Part shown: piece by piece, positions 48,491-59,787 of the stretch | Layout of the letters: each line of letters starts with the position of its first letter | How positions within the stretch are numbered: position 1 is the first letter of the stretch | Assembly (NCBI GenBank): GCA_024195265.1 | Contig: JAJLRJ010000002.1 | Coordinates: forward strand, 51,186,043-51,250,042 | DNA length: 64,000 nucleotides | Direction: 5' to 3' | DNA from: Dendrophyllia cribrosa | Taxonomy: Eukaryota > Cnidaria > Anthozoa > Scleractinia > Dendrophylliidae | The notes under the pieces: model-generated | Told to the model about the DNA's origin: nothing | The model's input: only the letters and a program-made list of their open reading frames with translations | Database searches by the model: none | Translations under genes and position numbers: made by a program

Positions 48491-48818
48491 ACCGTAATCC
48501 GCTGCATTTGTAAGATCTACAAGTCTGGGTTCGAAATCTAGACGGCAACATTATTTAAAAAATCCCGATCCAAGGGTCTTTTTCGCCCTCTACATCGGTT
48601 CAGTTAATGAAAATATGGTGGACCTGCTATTACAAACTCATCTTCTTGCGATCTGTCACAATATCTGGCTCTCACTGACGATACATAATGTCTGTCAGCT
48701 TTCAAAATTAATATTAGGACACTTTAGCTGTAAGGTAGGAAGGTGGAAATTTCGCCGAAGTATCATGTATGTTTGCTGCTCGATGTGCCATGCAATTGTT
48801 CTAGTAACTTTGCTGGAG

Positions 48819-48985
48819 TATGTGTTGTGGTTCAAATTTTTCTTTGGTTTGAAAATTTTCAAACCAGTTTGATTTTTGTTTTCCTTTGTCTCAAAATATG
48901 ATAATGAATCTGAGACAAAGAAAAATAAAAACTAAACTGGTTTGAAAATTTTTAAACCAAAGAAAAGTTTGAACCACAACATATG
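48819..48985. mobile_element. TATGTTGTGGTTCAA MITE, copy 3
   Basis: Inverted ends 'tatgtgttgtggttcaaatt' and 'agtttgaaccacaacatatg'. The inner arms 'ttgaaaattttcaaaccagt' are extended relative to the other copies. Confidence 0.85.
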
Positions 48986-50727
48986 CAAGTGTGCGATGAG
49001 ATAAAAAAAATAAACCATTTTTATTTTAGAAAATGCATGGTCATTTATAATATACCATATCACGTTTGCTGACATACGAAATGCACCCTTAGGTTCTCTC
49101 TAACTAACAACAAATTCTCTCCAACTAACAACAAATCTAGATTTTGAAAAAAGTGTACTCGTCTCGCAAGTAATTGGCTAGATATTGGATAGCTAGCAAA
49201 CAATCAAGGCACAGTTTTTTTTAAGTATGGTGACCCTAAAAAGCGGCGTATTTGAAACATGGTTAAATTTAATGATAGCATTGATGAATAATAATTAAGG
49301 TAACCAGGAAGTTGAAAAATACTCCGCGAGAGCGCAGATCAAACAGTCAAGCAGAAAACGGTATATGGATGGGCCGCCCACAAACTATTCCGTAAGTGAA
49401 AAAAAAATAAAGTTAAACAATATCTATATTACACCAACACGGATATACAAGACCAAAAACAGAAAAAAAATACCTACATACATAAGAAAGAAATAGACAG
49501 CAGACACAATAGACAATTTATTTAAAGTGGTCGTTACATGCACTTAGTTATGGTTATCGCAGCTAATTTACAGGTACGCCACAAAATAAAAGTAAAAATA
49601 TAAAAAAAAAAAAAATCATGATAAATGATACTGAAAAATAACACGATGAGCTGCTTTCTGAAACATGCAATATCAAATTAGAATCAGTTAAAGCTTTAAA
49701 AAGAACTCGCATGCACCTTGCACGAGTGAATAGATTACAGAACTTTTATAATAATATTCAAAGCGATTGCATTGGGATGACCACCTACAACCAGTACTAG
49801 AACTGTTCTCGATAAATGTATAGTAATTAAACTGAATATAAACAGGTCCATAAATTCCAAAAAAATCAACTGACTCCTCTACTGAATACATGTAAGTCTT
49901 TAGTTTTTTTACTTACTTATTTTTTGCTAAAAAGGAACAATAAACTGATAATGTTAGTGATGATGTAAATGTATAAATGTATCAAATTTTAAGACAACGA
50001 TAAGTGCGTGCGACAAAACAGGTTAAACATTTCAGGCATTCCTTGAGACTGAATTGAGATAGAAATGGGAAGTTTAACTACTTTAAAAGCGTCGGATATC
50101 AAACCCACACTGGATAGTATGTATGCATCATTTCTATTACAAGTAAAACTCCTTTTGCACAGATATTGCACGCAAGACTACCGTATTACATGTCTGCGTT
50201 AAGTAAGGCGGTGCACGACAATTTTTGGTATCAACACCTAAAGTGGAAAACTGATATAAAACGCCGCACCGCCGGATGCCGGAGTCGACTTTTTCACCAT
50301 TCTCTTCGTGTGTGATATTTCCTTAGTTTCAAAACTTTCCTTTTTTTTTCTGACCTCAATGTGAAAAGGCTAATCATTTTTTTTTAAGTAAGATAACTGA
50401 AGCACGTACCTATCGTACATTAACTCATTCAGAACAAGTTAAATATATTAACATCTCTTTAGTTATGTCTGAGTTCGCGTGTGCAGTGAAGTAAACAAGA
50501 TCGTTGAGACAGGACATTTATCAAATGTTTTTGTTTAGCACGGTATTTGTAAAATCTAGATTATGCTCTGTATTTCATATTTTTCTCACCATATGTCAAA
50601 AAGTATTGCTTTTATTCACCGAAAGCCATTTTCCGCAACCAAAATGGTCATATCATGATTGCACACTACGCTAAATTAATAATTTAAATGACTAATAATG
50701 GAATGCCATGTAAGCCTCAGTTGTGAT
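48986..50727. other. Spacer or intron, nothing coding recognised
   Basis: AT-rich; no exon, RNA gene or element boundary is supported. Confidence 0.35.
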
Positions 50728-51262
50728 CACTTTTAACCCAGAGTCAATTAGGGATACATGTAGTGCAGTTCTAACGTTTGAGTTTGTTGACGAAATCATT
50801 CAAATGAAACTTCTCCAGTGGTACTTTTACATGGCACCGTTTGTTTTTCAATATTTTACAAAACGAAATCTCGAATTTTTTATTTAACAATTGGTTCATG
50901 CTTTTTAGCGTGCACTATCGAGTTATGGAGCACGTGGGAAGTTTGGAGAGCACGAAAGAAGCGTAAGAGTTGCCCGAGGCGATAGCCGAGGGCAACTCTA
51001 GCTTCTTGAGTGCTCTCCAAACTTCCCACGTGCTCCATAACTCGATAGTGCACAGCTAAAAGCATGAACCAATTGTTTTATAACATAGCCGGTGGAATTG
51101 TGCATCAAATCCGACGCGAATTCTGGCGAAGCGATTTGCTCACGCTATCAGCGTGCACTATCGGGATTTTGAGCACGCTTACGTATACTGAATTTGATTG
51201 CGCGGCTCTGCTAGCTATGTTATAACGACTTTTATTTCTAGCACTCTTGGCAGTTAAATGGT
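50728..51262. mobile_element. CCTTTCACTCCCAGAG MITE, copy 2, interrupted
   Basis: Left part 50728-50879 ('aacccagagtcaatt' onward) and right part 51238-51262 ('gcactcttggcagttaaatg') are one copy of the family. They are split by the palindromic insertion at 50880-51237. Confidence 0.7.
50880..51237. mobile_element. Palindromic element nested in a MITE
   Basis: 50888-51075 is a nearly perfect palindrome with arms of about 90 bp: 'caattggttcatgcttttta' and its complement, plus 'gttatggagcacgtgggaag'. Beyond it, 'ttataacatagc' (51078) and 'gctagctatgttataac' (51221) form a second inverted pair. It is inserted into the MITE copy, about 270 bp before the exon at 51512. Non-coding. Confidence 0.75.
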
Positions 51263-51511
51263 TTGATATAGTCTGGGGCATTGAAAACATCTAAACCCTT
51301 AAATGCTGGATTAATAAAACATACATAAAACAACTTTGATTCGCCTTTCAATACGCCTCCTCTCGTAATTTCAATGAATTTGATAACGATCAAACCTTGG
51401 TACTATCTCCGTCGGATGAACAGCCCGCCCGATGGTACGGAGAACACACGTCAAGGTCTGCCACGCCCGATTTTCAAAATCCTCATCTCGGTGTTCTTTT
51501 CTAAATCAAAG

Positions 51512-51807
51512 CGGTCCGTTAAATGTGGTTTATGAACTTCCTAACGTTAGCAATCAAGTATACATTCTACGACTGAACACAAAGGGGCTTTGGAAGCTAG
51601 AAAAAACAAACAAAAAACCGGCCGACCACATAAAATTCAAACATAATTGCGAATTTCCGATTTGCGGCAAGCACGTTTCACTAGGTATAAAACAGACTGG
51701 ATTTAGAATGCATGGCACACAACGTATCTTCACTTTCTCTCCGTGGGAGCTCAATCTTGAAAGATTTGAATCTCTTGACTATCAAGGGCATGGTGACCAA
51801 GCTTCTG
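51512..51807 (+). CDS. IL-1-like gene, exon 3 (pro-region)
   Basis: The preferred acceptor is 'tgttcttttctaaatcaaag' at 51511, phase 2, matching exon 2. The exon ends CTTCTG|GTAAGT in phase 1. It encodes residues 101-199 of the 354-residue model: VVYELPNVSNQVYILRL, then a Cys-containing block (HNCEFPICGK) and a GFRMHGTQRIFTFSPW block. No domain was recognised. Asp190 (ESLD) and Asp196 (GHGD) sit just before the trefoil exons, where IL-1 precursors are processed. An alternative start is the in-frame ATG at 51432 (context gcccgATGG), giving 280 residues without the 5' exons. Confidence 0.7.
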
Positions 51808-51833
51808 GTAAGTTGCTGTACCTAACGAAATGA

Positions 51834-54136
51834 AGGGTTTTTTATTTTCAATTTCTGTAGACGCGTTGCATTTTATAACCGACGTTGAAATATCATAACT
51901 GCTGATGTTCATGCAACTAAAGTAAATTGACTTTGAAGCATTTAATGACTAGCGATCGAGGCGTCGATAAAAGACACAGAAGTAAAGTCTCGAATGCATA
52001 TATGGAGTAGGGAAAGCAACCCCCCAAATTTTCCCTTTCATAATTTCATCAAGAATGTTCTCATGAGTTGGCGTCCGTAATTAACGAATGAGATCCTGAA
52101 ACTAAAACTCTTAAAAATGAAATGTTTGTTCTTAAAAGAGAAACACAAGCAATAGGAAACTGAGTAAATATAATTAATATATAGCTATATAAAACAGTCG
52201 GCCAGTATCGCCTTGATCCACGCCAAACGTTTGCTTTACCAATTTACCGAGACCATAATATCAAGTTCAGTTGTTTTAACACCTGATGATTGTCTTACGT
52301 GTATGTTTTTTCCCTTTACACTTGAAAGCAATAACAATTAATTAGCTATTGACAAAAGCGTTCACGTGGGTAACACGCGCTAACAACATGAATATAACTG
52401 CGAAAAATCTTCTTAATAGCCGAGCTATAACTTTGTTTTTTCCACAGCCTTCCATAAAAAATAATATCACATGTAATCACACTATACATATTATTATGAA
52501 ATATATTACATAAATTATATATAGTATCACCTTAACTGAAATATTTTCTCGTATAGTTGTACATGTGATATGCATGATTTCAACTTCTCCCTTTGTGGAA
52601 TATGTATCCTAAAGGGTGACTCTCCGCTACTTCAGATGTCAACCACGGGCCTGTACTTTCTTTTCGTCTGCGCCTTTTGTTTCATTTTAATTTTTAACGA
52701 TCATCACTGACTATGGTAGAACGCTTTCACTCCAAGAATCAATTCTGAAGTCATGTAGTGTAGTTCTAACTACTAGTGAGCCTGTAGACGAAATCCTATG
52801 TTGTAACTCTTCAAGCAAAACCTCATCGGCAGTACGTTGCCGTATGCATGGTAACATTTGTTTTTCAATATTTTACAAACTTAAATTCGAAATTTTTCTT
52901 GAACTTTGAGTTTTGACACTCTCGGGAATTAAAATAGAAATGTTCTTTTCTGCTGTTGCTTTGTTCTTTGATTTTTCATCATGATTTTTTGCGAACTTGC
53001 ATTTAACGCATTTGTTTTCATTTACACTTAAAGTTCGAAAATTTTCAGTAAAATGAACATGCAGGAACGATTTACAATACAAACTGAAATATCAATTTAC
53101 TTCTTTCGTTTTACGTGACGTGCAATTGAACAGACACTTCTTTATTTCTGATACCTCAGCCAGTTTAGGGCAAGCTCCTTCATCGGGCGGAAATAGTTAA
53201 AGGATATATTTCCTGTTTATTTTACAATCGATGGACTAGTTCAATAAGCCTAGCAGACAAGCTGTTTAAAAAATGTATATGAAATGCTACAAAAAGCATT
53301 GCAGATGTAATAATGTAGATGTTTTAAAGAATATACATAGGGTCCTTCGAAACAAGTTTATAAACAAGGCATTGTAACTACATTGCACTAGAATATTCTA
53401 GAACTGCCATGACAGATTTAGAACTTCCCATCACAAACTAGACCCATTTAGATTGTTGTCAATGGAACTTTAGTTACCTGCAGCTACACTGGGGTCCAGG
53501 GTGTATATTGCAAGAGAAAAATGTAACGTTTATATGTTAAAAATCGACAAAATTGTGTAAACATTTCCTAGTCCTTGAGTCTCGTAGTTCATGGTAGCTG
53601 TTTCTGGCTCCCCACGCGTCTTACAAGTTGTTTACTGCATTTCATGACCTATTTTTAGCGAAGCGTTTACACTCTGACCTAAAATTCGTGTCCTTGACCT
53701 CCGTTTTACAAGAAAAACAACTTACAATTAGTAACAACGGACTTACGCAGTTAAATTCTTTTTATTTGATCCCTGATAGCTTTGCTGTTTCAGGTCATTT
53801 TAATTTAGCTCTCGAAGTCTTAAAATCTCCACTCACATCATGAGGTTGTAACCTATCATGCCTTTTGTATTTCTACTGAATGGGCGACAAATGAAACCTA
53901 AAACTGATGAAGGATGGTACTAGCTAGCCAAACTATTTTTTAACCAGACTCAATGTACTTGTTAGCCTTACTTTTATATTCTATACTAATATTTATTGAG
54001 TATTGCTTCCTGTCATGTGTTGTTTTTGCTAATACTTAACACTCCATTGGAGATTCCTTATTTAAAGGAGCACTGTCCCAGCTGATGTATATCGTGTTTT
54101 CACGATAATGGACTGGAGCTTGCCTTAAGCTTGTTT

Positions 54137-54139
<3 letters not shown>
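51834..54139. other. Intron of the IL-1-like gene
   Basis: Contains a CCTTTCACTCCCAGAG-family copy at 52726-52932 and otherwise unremarkable AT-rich sequence. No extra exon is supported. Confidence 0.5.
52726..52932. mobile_element. CCTTTCACTCCCAGAG MITE, copy 3
   Basis: The left 'ctttcactccaagaatcaat' and right 'tgacactctcgggaattaaa' correspond to the family ends. It includes one degenerate internal satellite-type unit. Confidence 0.7.

Positions 54140-54224
<85 letters not shown>
54140..54224. repeat. (TA)n microsatellite
   Basis: About 85 bp of TA dinucleotide. A second, shorter (TA)n lies at 54636-54693. Confidence 0.95.
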
Positions 54225-54229
<5 letters not shown>

Positions 54230-54269
54230 TGATTTGTAAAGGTCAAGAAACCAACTCCAATTTAAATTA

Positions 54270-54330
54270 ACGTTTTAATTAGCTCGAGGTTTCGGCTGTC
54301 TCGGCCTTCCTCAGGAGCGTTATGATGATT
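54270..54330 (-). mobile_element. Possible Penelope-like terminal-repeat fragment
   Basis: On the minus strand 'ctcctgaggaaggccgagac' is followed by 'agccgaaacctcgagc'. CTGAGGA, a GGC/GCC stem and GAAA recall the hammerhead-bearing ends of Penelope-like elements. Stem III and the cleavage site could not be assigned. Confidence 0.3.
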
Positions 54331-54635
54331 TTACAGGTAATTCAACATTAAAGCTTCATGTAACGGAAAATAACGACTAACGTCTGTGTGACGAAAAGGT
54401 AAAACATAATTCTATTGGTTAAAACAAGGTTTTGCAACATTTAAACTAACTATTAACTATGTGTCACCGGAAAAAGCGAGTGACTTATGTGACAAAACGG
54501 TAAAAGAAAATTCTAGAACTAATCCGCGCTTATTAAGTAAAATTGTTTATCGCAGGTTTTAATCTACTTATCCAGTAGCCCTCTCTTGCTCGTCGCATCT
54601 CCACGGCTTGACTTCTCACTTTCTCGAGTACAGTC

Positions 54636-54689
<54 letters not shown>

Positions 54690-54696
<7 letters not shown>

Positions 54697-55165
54697 TATA
54701 TTGAAATGGAAAGAAAAAATTGTTGAAAGTGATAAAAGAAAAAAGTGTGAATGAGGCAAAATAACGGTTAAAAAGTCAGAATTATACAAGATGACAATTT
54801 TGATTTCTTGACCGCCTCTCGTGAAATCAAATTGGGTGAAATGTAATATACTTCCATCCTTAAAACCCTGGCCCCGGTTGTTCAAAAGGTAGATAGCGCT
54901 ATCCACCGGATAAATCAATATCGAGTGGATAACACAATTGGTTTTCCTAATACTTATCCACTGGATAGTGATTTATCCGTTGGATAGCACTATCCACCTT
55001 TTGAACAACCGGGGCCTGGACTTTACCTCCAGACTACCGCTTCTGTCTGCTGTGTAACATAATTTTTATCTAATTAAGTTGTGTGTTAGGTGGCATTTGG
55101 CGATACAACACAAAAATAAGGCATGCAACATTTTGCTACTTCGGCGGGACAGTGTCCCTTTAAGG
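54690..55165. repeat. Interspersed repeat R, copy 2 (MITE-interrupted)
   Basis: Counterpart of 28915-29437: 'tttgatttcttgaccgcct', 'acttccatcctt', 'ggtggcatttggcgata' and 'cggcgggacagtgtcccttt' in the same order. Interrupted by a different MITE (54870-55016). Confidence 0.65.
54870..55016. mobile_element. MITE with GGCCCCGGTTGTTCAAAAGG ends
   Basis: Inverted ends 'ggccccggttgttcaaaagg' and 'ccttttgaacaaccggggcc'. The inner repeats 'ggatagtgatttatccg' and 'gctatccaccggata' make a strongly paired 147-bp element. Confidence 0.9.
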
Positions 55166-55490
55166 ACTTAAAATTAGGCATCCAGCTAGAAAGATCGAAA
55201 TGAAAGGTAACGCAAAACAAATGGATTTTATTTTTTCCGGTAAAAAGGTGTGCTTAACAGCATGACGTATTGCGCATAGGGCTTGGTTTGTCTTCATATG
55301 TGGGTGTGGTTTACACCCATTCGCCCGATACCCACGGAAACAGGGGGAAGATTTTAACCATTCTCTCATCCGCAGAGGCTTTTTTGATTATTCTCATATG
55401 TAAATATAAATTATCCCCCTTATTAAATTATGCTCCTATTCCGTGCGCGTTAAAACGAGTTTTTAACTCCTAGGCGTATTTATCTAGATA

Positions 55491-55491
<1 letters not shown>

Positions 55492-55541
<50 letters not shown>
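55492..55541. repeat. (GATT)n microsatellite
   Basis: About 12 tetranucleotide units. Confidence 0.95.
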
Positions 55542-55736
55542 ATTTTCGAGTGGATGCTGGAGAGATTCGATGCTTTCCCTTATTCCTCATCTCTCACTGC
55601 TAAAATGTAATCGGAACAATATATACTAGGCCAAAACAAAATTCGACTAAAGTATGAAAAAAGTGGGTCATATTAGCTGGCTTTCTAATGTTAACAAGTT
55701 GTGTCTAACTTTTGCAGAGCCTGATGTTTGTCGCAG

Positions 55737-55913
55737 GGTTTTTTTGGAGTCCTGTTAAAAGTCAATGTAGCCAGTCCGTATGCAGTTTCAAGTCATTTTA
55801 TCGCCATGAAATTAACTTGACACGATCAAAGTCGTCCATGAAGGTAGAAGTTCAAACTGGAAGTCCAACCGGGATATCCTTTGTAGGAACAAATAGACAA
55901 CGGAATGTAACAA
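55737..55913 (+). CDS. IL-1-like gene, exon 4 (first trefoil exon)
   Basis: Acceptor 'gatgtttgtcgcag' and donor AACAA|GTAAGG, phase 1 at both ends. The nearer AG at 55717 would put the exon in a frame with an early stop, so 55737 is chosen. Encodes residues 200-258: a Cys-containing segment (KSQCSQSVCSF), then alternating strand-like segments INLTRSKSSMKVEVQTG and GISFVGTN. This is consistent with the first strands of a beta-trefoil. In human IL-1beta the comparable exon ends just before a VVFSMSF strand; here the next exon opens with KFLIQTC. Confidence 0.75.
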
Positions 55914-56639
55914 GTAAGGACGATCGATTTATTGTTGTTGTTCACTGCCAAATTAGGAGAAATTGTCAAAGGATTAAGATAATTCATCCTGGGTAATCAT
56001 TATCTTAACTTCTTATCACCTCCCTACTTAATAGTACATTGATACTACAAAGAGAAATTTGATACTGATCACTATAGGGGCTTAAGGCGGGGGTCCACCT
56101 AAACGCCATTTTTCCGCCACTTGACATGGCTTTGTTGGAAATATCTCGTTCACGTTTCAAGCAATAAAAAAACTCTATGCTCATCTCGTGAATCTATGTT
56201 ATGAGGCGTTTTGTAAAATTTTGGGTATGTTTGGGAGGAAATAGTTTTTCTCAAAGGATTTGTAAAATTAAGAGAAATAAGAAATATTGAAGATTTAGTG
56301 AAGTTTTAAAATTAGAATTTGTAGTTAATGAATTGAGAGCAAATCGGTGCAAAAATCAAACATTACACGGCAAAGTTAAAAACTTAAATTCGCTCTCCTT
56401 TTGCAAACAGGTAGCCTTTAGTAAGTATACAATTGCTGTGTAGTTTTTTTCTTGAAAAATTAATTTGTTTCCTGGAAAAACGAACACATTTCGTTTTCAG
56501 CCTCGGGTTCGATTTGGCGACACAAAACAGGCTTAAAATAAGTCATGATTCACTCGACTCGCGTATAAAAACTACTACGCTAGAAAAAGTTGGCATCGTT
56601 TCAATTTGTTGTATAACGTGCCATTATCTAGACAGCATG

Positions 56640-56822
56640 TTACGCCGTTTGTGTGCGTGACTTGGAAATGAACACGTTCATTTTCACGCCACGCACACAA
56701 ACGGCGTATTAGCGGTAACTCGTCCTTCACACGTCCTCAACCTCGTCCTCACACGCCCTCAAACGTCCTCCTGTCCTCACACTTCCTCGCATGTCCTCAC
56801 ACGTCCTCACGTCCTCATGTGC
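56640..56822. repeat. Palindrome and degenerate (CCTCACACGT)n
   Basis: 56641-56708 is a palindrome, 'tacgccgtttgtgtgcgtg' against 'cacgcacacaaacggcgta'. It is followed by about 100 bp built from 'cctcacacgt' variants. Confidence 0.8.
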
Positions 56823-58385
56823 CTTTGTTCAGAATTTCGATAGATTAAGAATGACAATACAGGAGTTGACGATCTTCTAAAATATGTAAAGTTTGGCTTA
56901 GAGAAATGAATTTGGGATTTTTGAGAATTTATTCATTTCTACATTGCGAAAATAAACAATGCTTCAGTTGTGAGAGGAACATTCCTCCTTCATTGTCCAG
57001 CTTTTAATAAAACATATTTTGCTTAATCTTGCATGCATGACTCGCGCTTTCCGCTCATTCCTTGCTCTGGTATAACGTTTTTCCGTTTTTAAGGGGACGG
57101 TCGGGCCAATAAGAAATTAATTCCTGCGAAAAATTAAAGACGAAAAAAATAAACACAATAAAATGAAGTTAAAAACACATTGAAAACTAGTGGGAAAGAA
57201 TCGAAGCACAGCACTTTTCATGCACAGCATTAAGAAGAAACATTTGAGTTGGAAAAAAGTCACCAAATTAATTGATTAACGTTAATTAACCCTCGGACGT
57301 ACACGCAAACTTATACCCTCACCGTGGTACGGGGGGGGGGGGGGGGGGGGGGGAGTTGTTGCAACCCACACCCTTGGATTTTTGCGATGTTGCAATATTT
57401 CGGAAATATTTTTTACATTTAATAGATAGCCCGCGATGTGCTCTACAAGATAAGGTAAATATAATGTGTTGTGGCGCTGCTGGGGTCCGTGTCGTCATTT
57501 AAAATGGCCGCCAAGATGGCCGCCATCTTGGATTTTACTAAAAATTCAAATTTATCGGAAAAATGCGAAAATTGCAAATATTGTTTGCTAGAGTTGCAAA
57601 ATAGTATACAATTAAACATTTAGATGCTTTTGATAGCATTTTATGTTTTTTTTTTCACTGAAAAAAGGTGAAAAAACACGCATGTGAGAAAAACCTTGTA
57701 CGGCCGAGGGTTAATTAATGCTAATATACTGTAAAAGATAAACAAACTGATGTGATATTTTTTAGTGTGTGTAGGAGTCCTATAAGGCATTTAACCCTAA
57801 AACACCCTTATGGACTACTGGTCCTAGAAAGAAAATTAGGAAACCATGGAACAAAGAATTTTCCGCGTTTTGATTTCTTAGGGATTTTCCCTCCTATCTA
57901 TCATACATACATAATTCCATTCCACAAAATACAAAATACATGTAGTCCAACACACCCTCTGGTGTCGTCTGTTTCAGATGGACAGTTTCATTTGTGCACT
58001 ATCTGAGGAGCTTACGATAGTTGTTGTCGGTGTGCCATTTGCAACCCTTTACAAAGTCTGTTAGAATGTCAATGTAGGGCTGCTTCCTTCGCTTTTATGT
58101 AATGTTTGATATGAGAATGAGAAACACATTTTCCTGGAGCATTTTGATAGAAAATGATGAAAGTTTGGATTTTTCCACAAGTACGTAGATATTATGTGCG
58201 TCGTACATACACGATTAGATGGCCTTTCTGAATTAAAACGTTGGTCACAATTTTTTCTGTTAACTGTTGAGACATGTCTTTTTAAATAGTTGCTCATTAT
58301 AATTCCGCTTGATTAAATGATGATATGTGATCGATGAATTGCATTCTAATATTATAATTTATTCAATGTATTTGTACGTCAACAG
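56823..58385. other. Intron of the IL-1-like gene, repeats only
   Basis: Poly-G at about 57332-57353, then 'aaaatggccgccaagatgg' at 57498. The words 'gttaattaaccctcgg' (57281) and 'cgagggttaattaatg' (57704) are inverted, suggesting a diverged foldback of about 430 bp. No exon is supported. Confidence 0.45.
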
Positions 58386-58498
58386 AATTTCTTATTCAAA
58401 CATGTCCCGATGCGTCTGGAAAAGTAGTTGCTACGATACGATGGAATCTTAATCGCAACTACATCCTGGCGGTGAAAGCCGGACAAATCACGCTTGAG
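58386..58498 (+). CDS. IL-1-like gene, exon 5 (second trefoil exon)
   Basis: Acceptor 'atttgtacgtcaacag' and donor GAG|GTAAGC. Phase 1 in, phase 0 out, 113 bp. Encodes residues 259-296: FLIQTC, then SGKVVATIRWN, then NYILAVKAGQITLE. The block corresponds by eye to the IL-1 family stretch ending NLYLSC... and LQLE. In IL-1beta and IL-1RN, as I recall, an intron follows LQLE directly. Here the intron follows ITLE. The 113-bp length is close to the corresponding short exon of IL-1 genes. Neighbouring intron sequence carries dispersed repeat copy B. Confidence 0.8.
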
Positions 58499-58541
58499 GT
58501 AAGCTCCACAGTGACGATAAAGTAAAGCCGAGAGGCTTATT

Positions 58542-59698
58542 ACTAGTAGTAATCATAGATTATAGTGCGTCTCCTTATCCCGTGGCACCTCGTCTTAGCC
58601 TAGTACCTCAGTTTCATGAATTAATTCAGCCACTGTTGAAAAGGGCTATGTCGCGAGATATGTCACGCAGGCAAAAACGTCGGGCCGTCATCAAACAAAT
58701 TCACGCTATCGCCGTGGAATCGGGCAAAATCCTGCCGGGCTGTGTACTCCGAAAGGTCTCAGATTTTTCCGACATATAAATAGTATATTTGTCTTGATTT
58801 CATTTCGGTTATTTCTCCGATTCTGAAATCATACTCCTCAGTACATGTACCAATACCGGAACCAGAAATGAGAAATTTCGACGTTTAAGTCACGCAACAT
58901 TCAACGTGAAATTTCGCAAGATTTTTCGGATAAAATTACAACTACCAATTGCAAGTAAGACACAAGACTGTTGAATATAATTCCTTTATTAGCTAGACAA
59001 ATTTTAGTCACAAAACTGCGAAATCTTTAGTCGCAAATGCGCCCGATACAGGCGCAATTTCGAGCACTGTAAAGTTAAATTATCTGCGTTCGCCTGGCGC
59101 GGCCGGTCAGTGAATTATTGCTACAAGACATAAGCGAATTGCACCGTACCGTAGAACATCGCGAAGAACGACGTCGGTATTTAGGTGAAAGCTTCCCAAA
59201 TCAGGCAGAGAACCACAGCAAAATCAAGATAGAACATTTAAAACATACCAGAACGGCAGCGAGGAAAATCTGTAACTTCTTGCTTGATTCCAAAGAGACC
59301 AAACAAATTACTTGGTCCGGAGAAGAACCTTCGTCCAATTTTTCCACTGCGTACTTTTACTAGGCATTCAAATATTGAGCCGTACGATTCCAAAATCGGG
59401 AAAATATCCGAAACTAAATCAAGACAAATAGATTATTCACATGTGACATTTCGGAACCCCAGCTCCCCAGGATGATGCCTGATTTCCACGCGATGCTGGA
59501 TACTATTGTGACGTTTCAAAATGGCGCAGATTTGGTACCGACACTTTTCTCGATTCGTTCCGCTTAGCTTAGACGACGCGCTAAGAATGCTGGATACTAT
59601 TGTGACGTTTCAAAATGGCGCAGATTTGGTACCGACACATTTCTCGATTCGTTCCGCTTAGCCGACAAGATTAGGAAGCGTCTCCTTCGTCGACGCAA
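58542..59698. repeat. 1.2-kb dispersed repeat, copy B
   Basis: Second copy of 8809-10028, located in the intron between exons 5 and 6 of the IL-1-like gene. It has the same internal tandem pair ('gcagatttggtaccgacac') and is shorter by several small segments. Flanking target duplications were not resolved. Confidence 0.85.
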
Positions 59699-59787
59699 TA
59701 AGCACTTCTCTGTTATCCCTGCAAGAAAATGACGGCAATTTCGGAAACCGCTTTAATTAACAAAACTTATTGTTTTTTATCTTTAAG

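Noticed and set aside
55718..55760. Exon 4 beginning at the AG at 55717
   Set aside because: With the phase 1 donor at 51807 it reaches a stop after about 12 codons.
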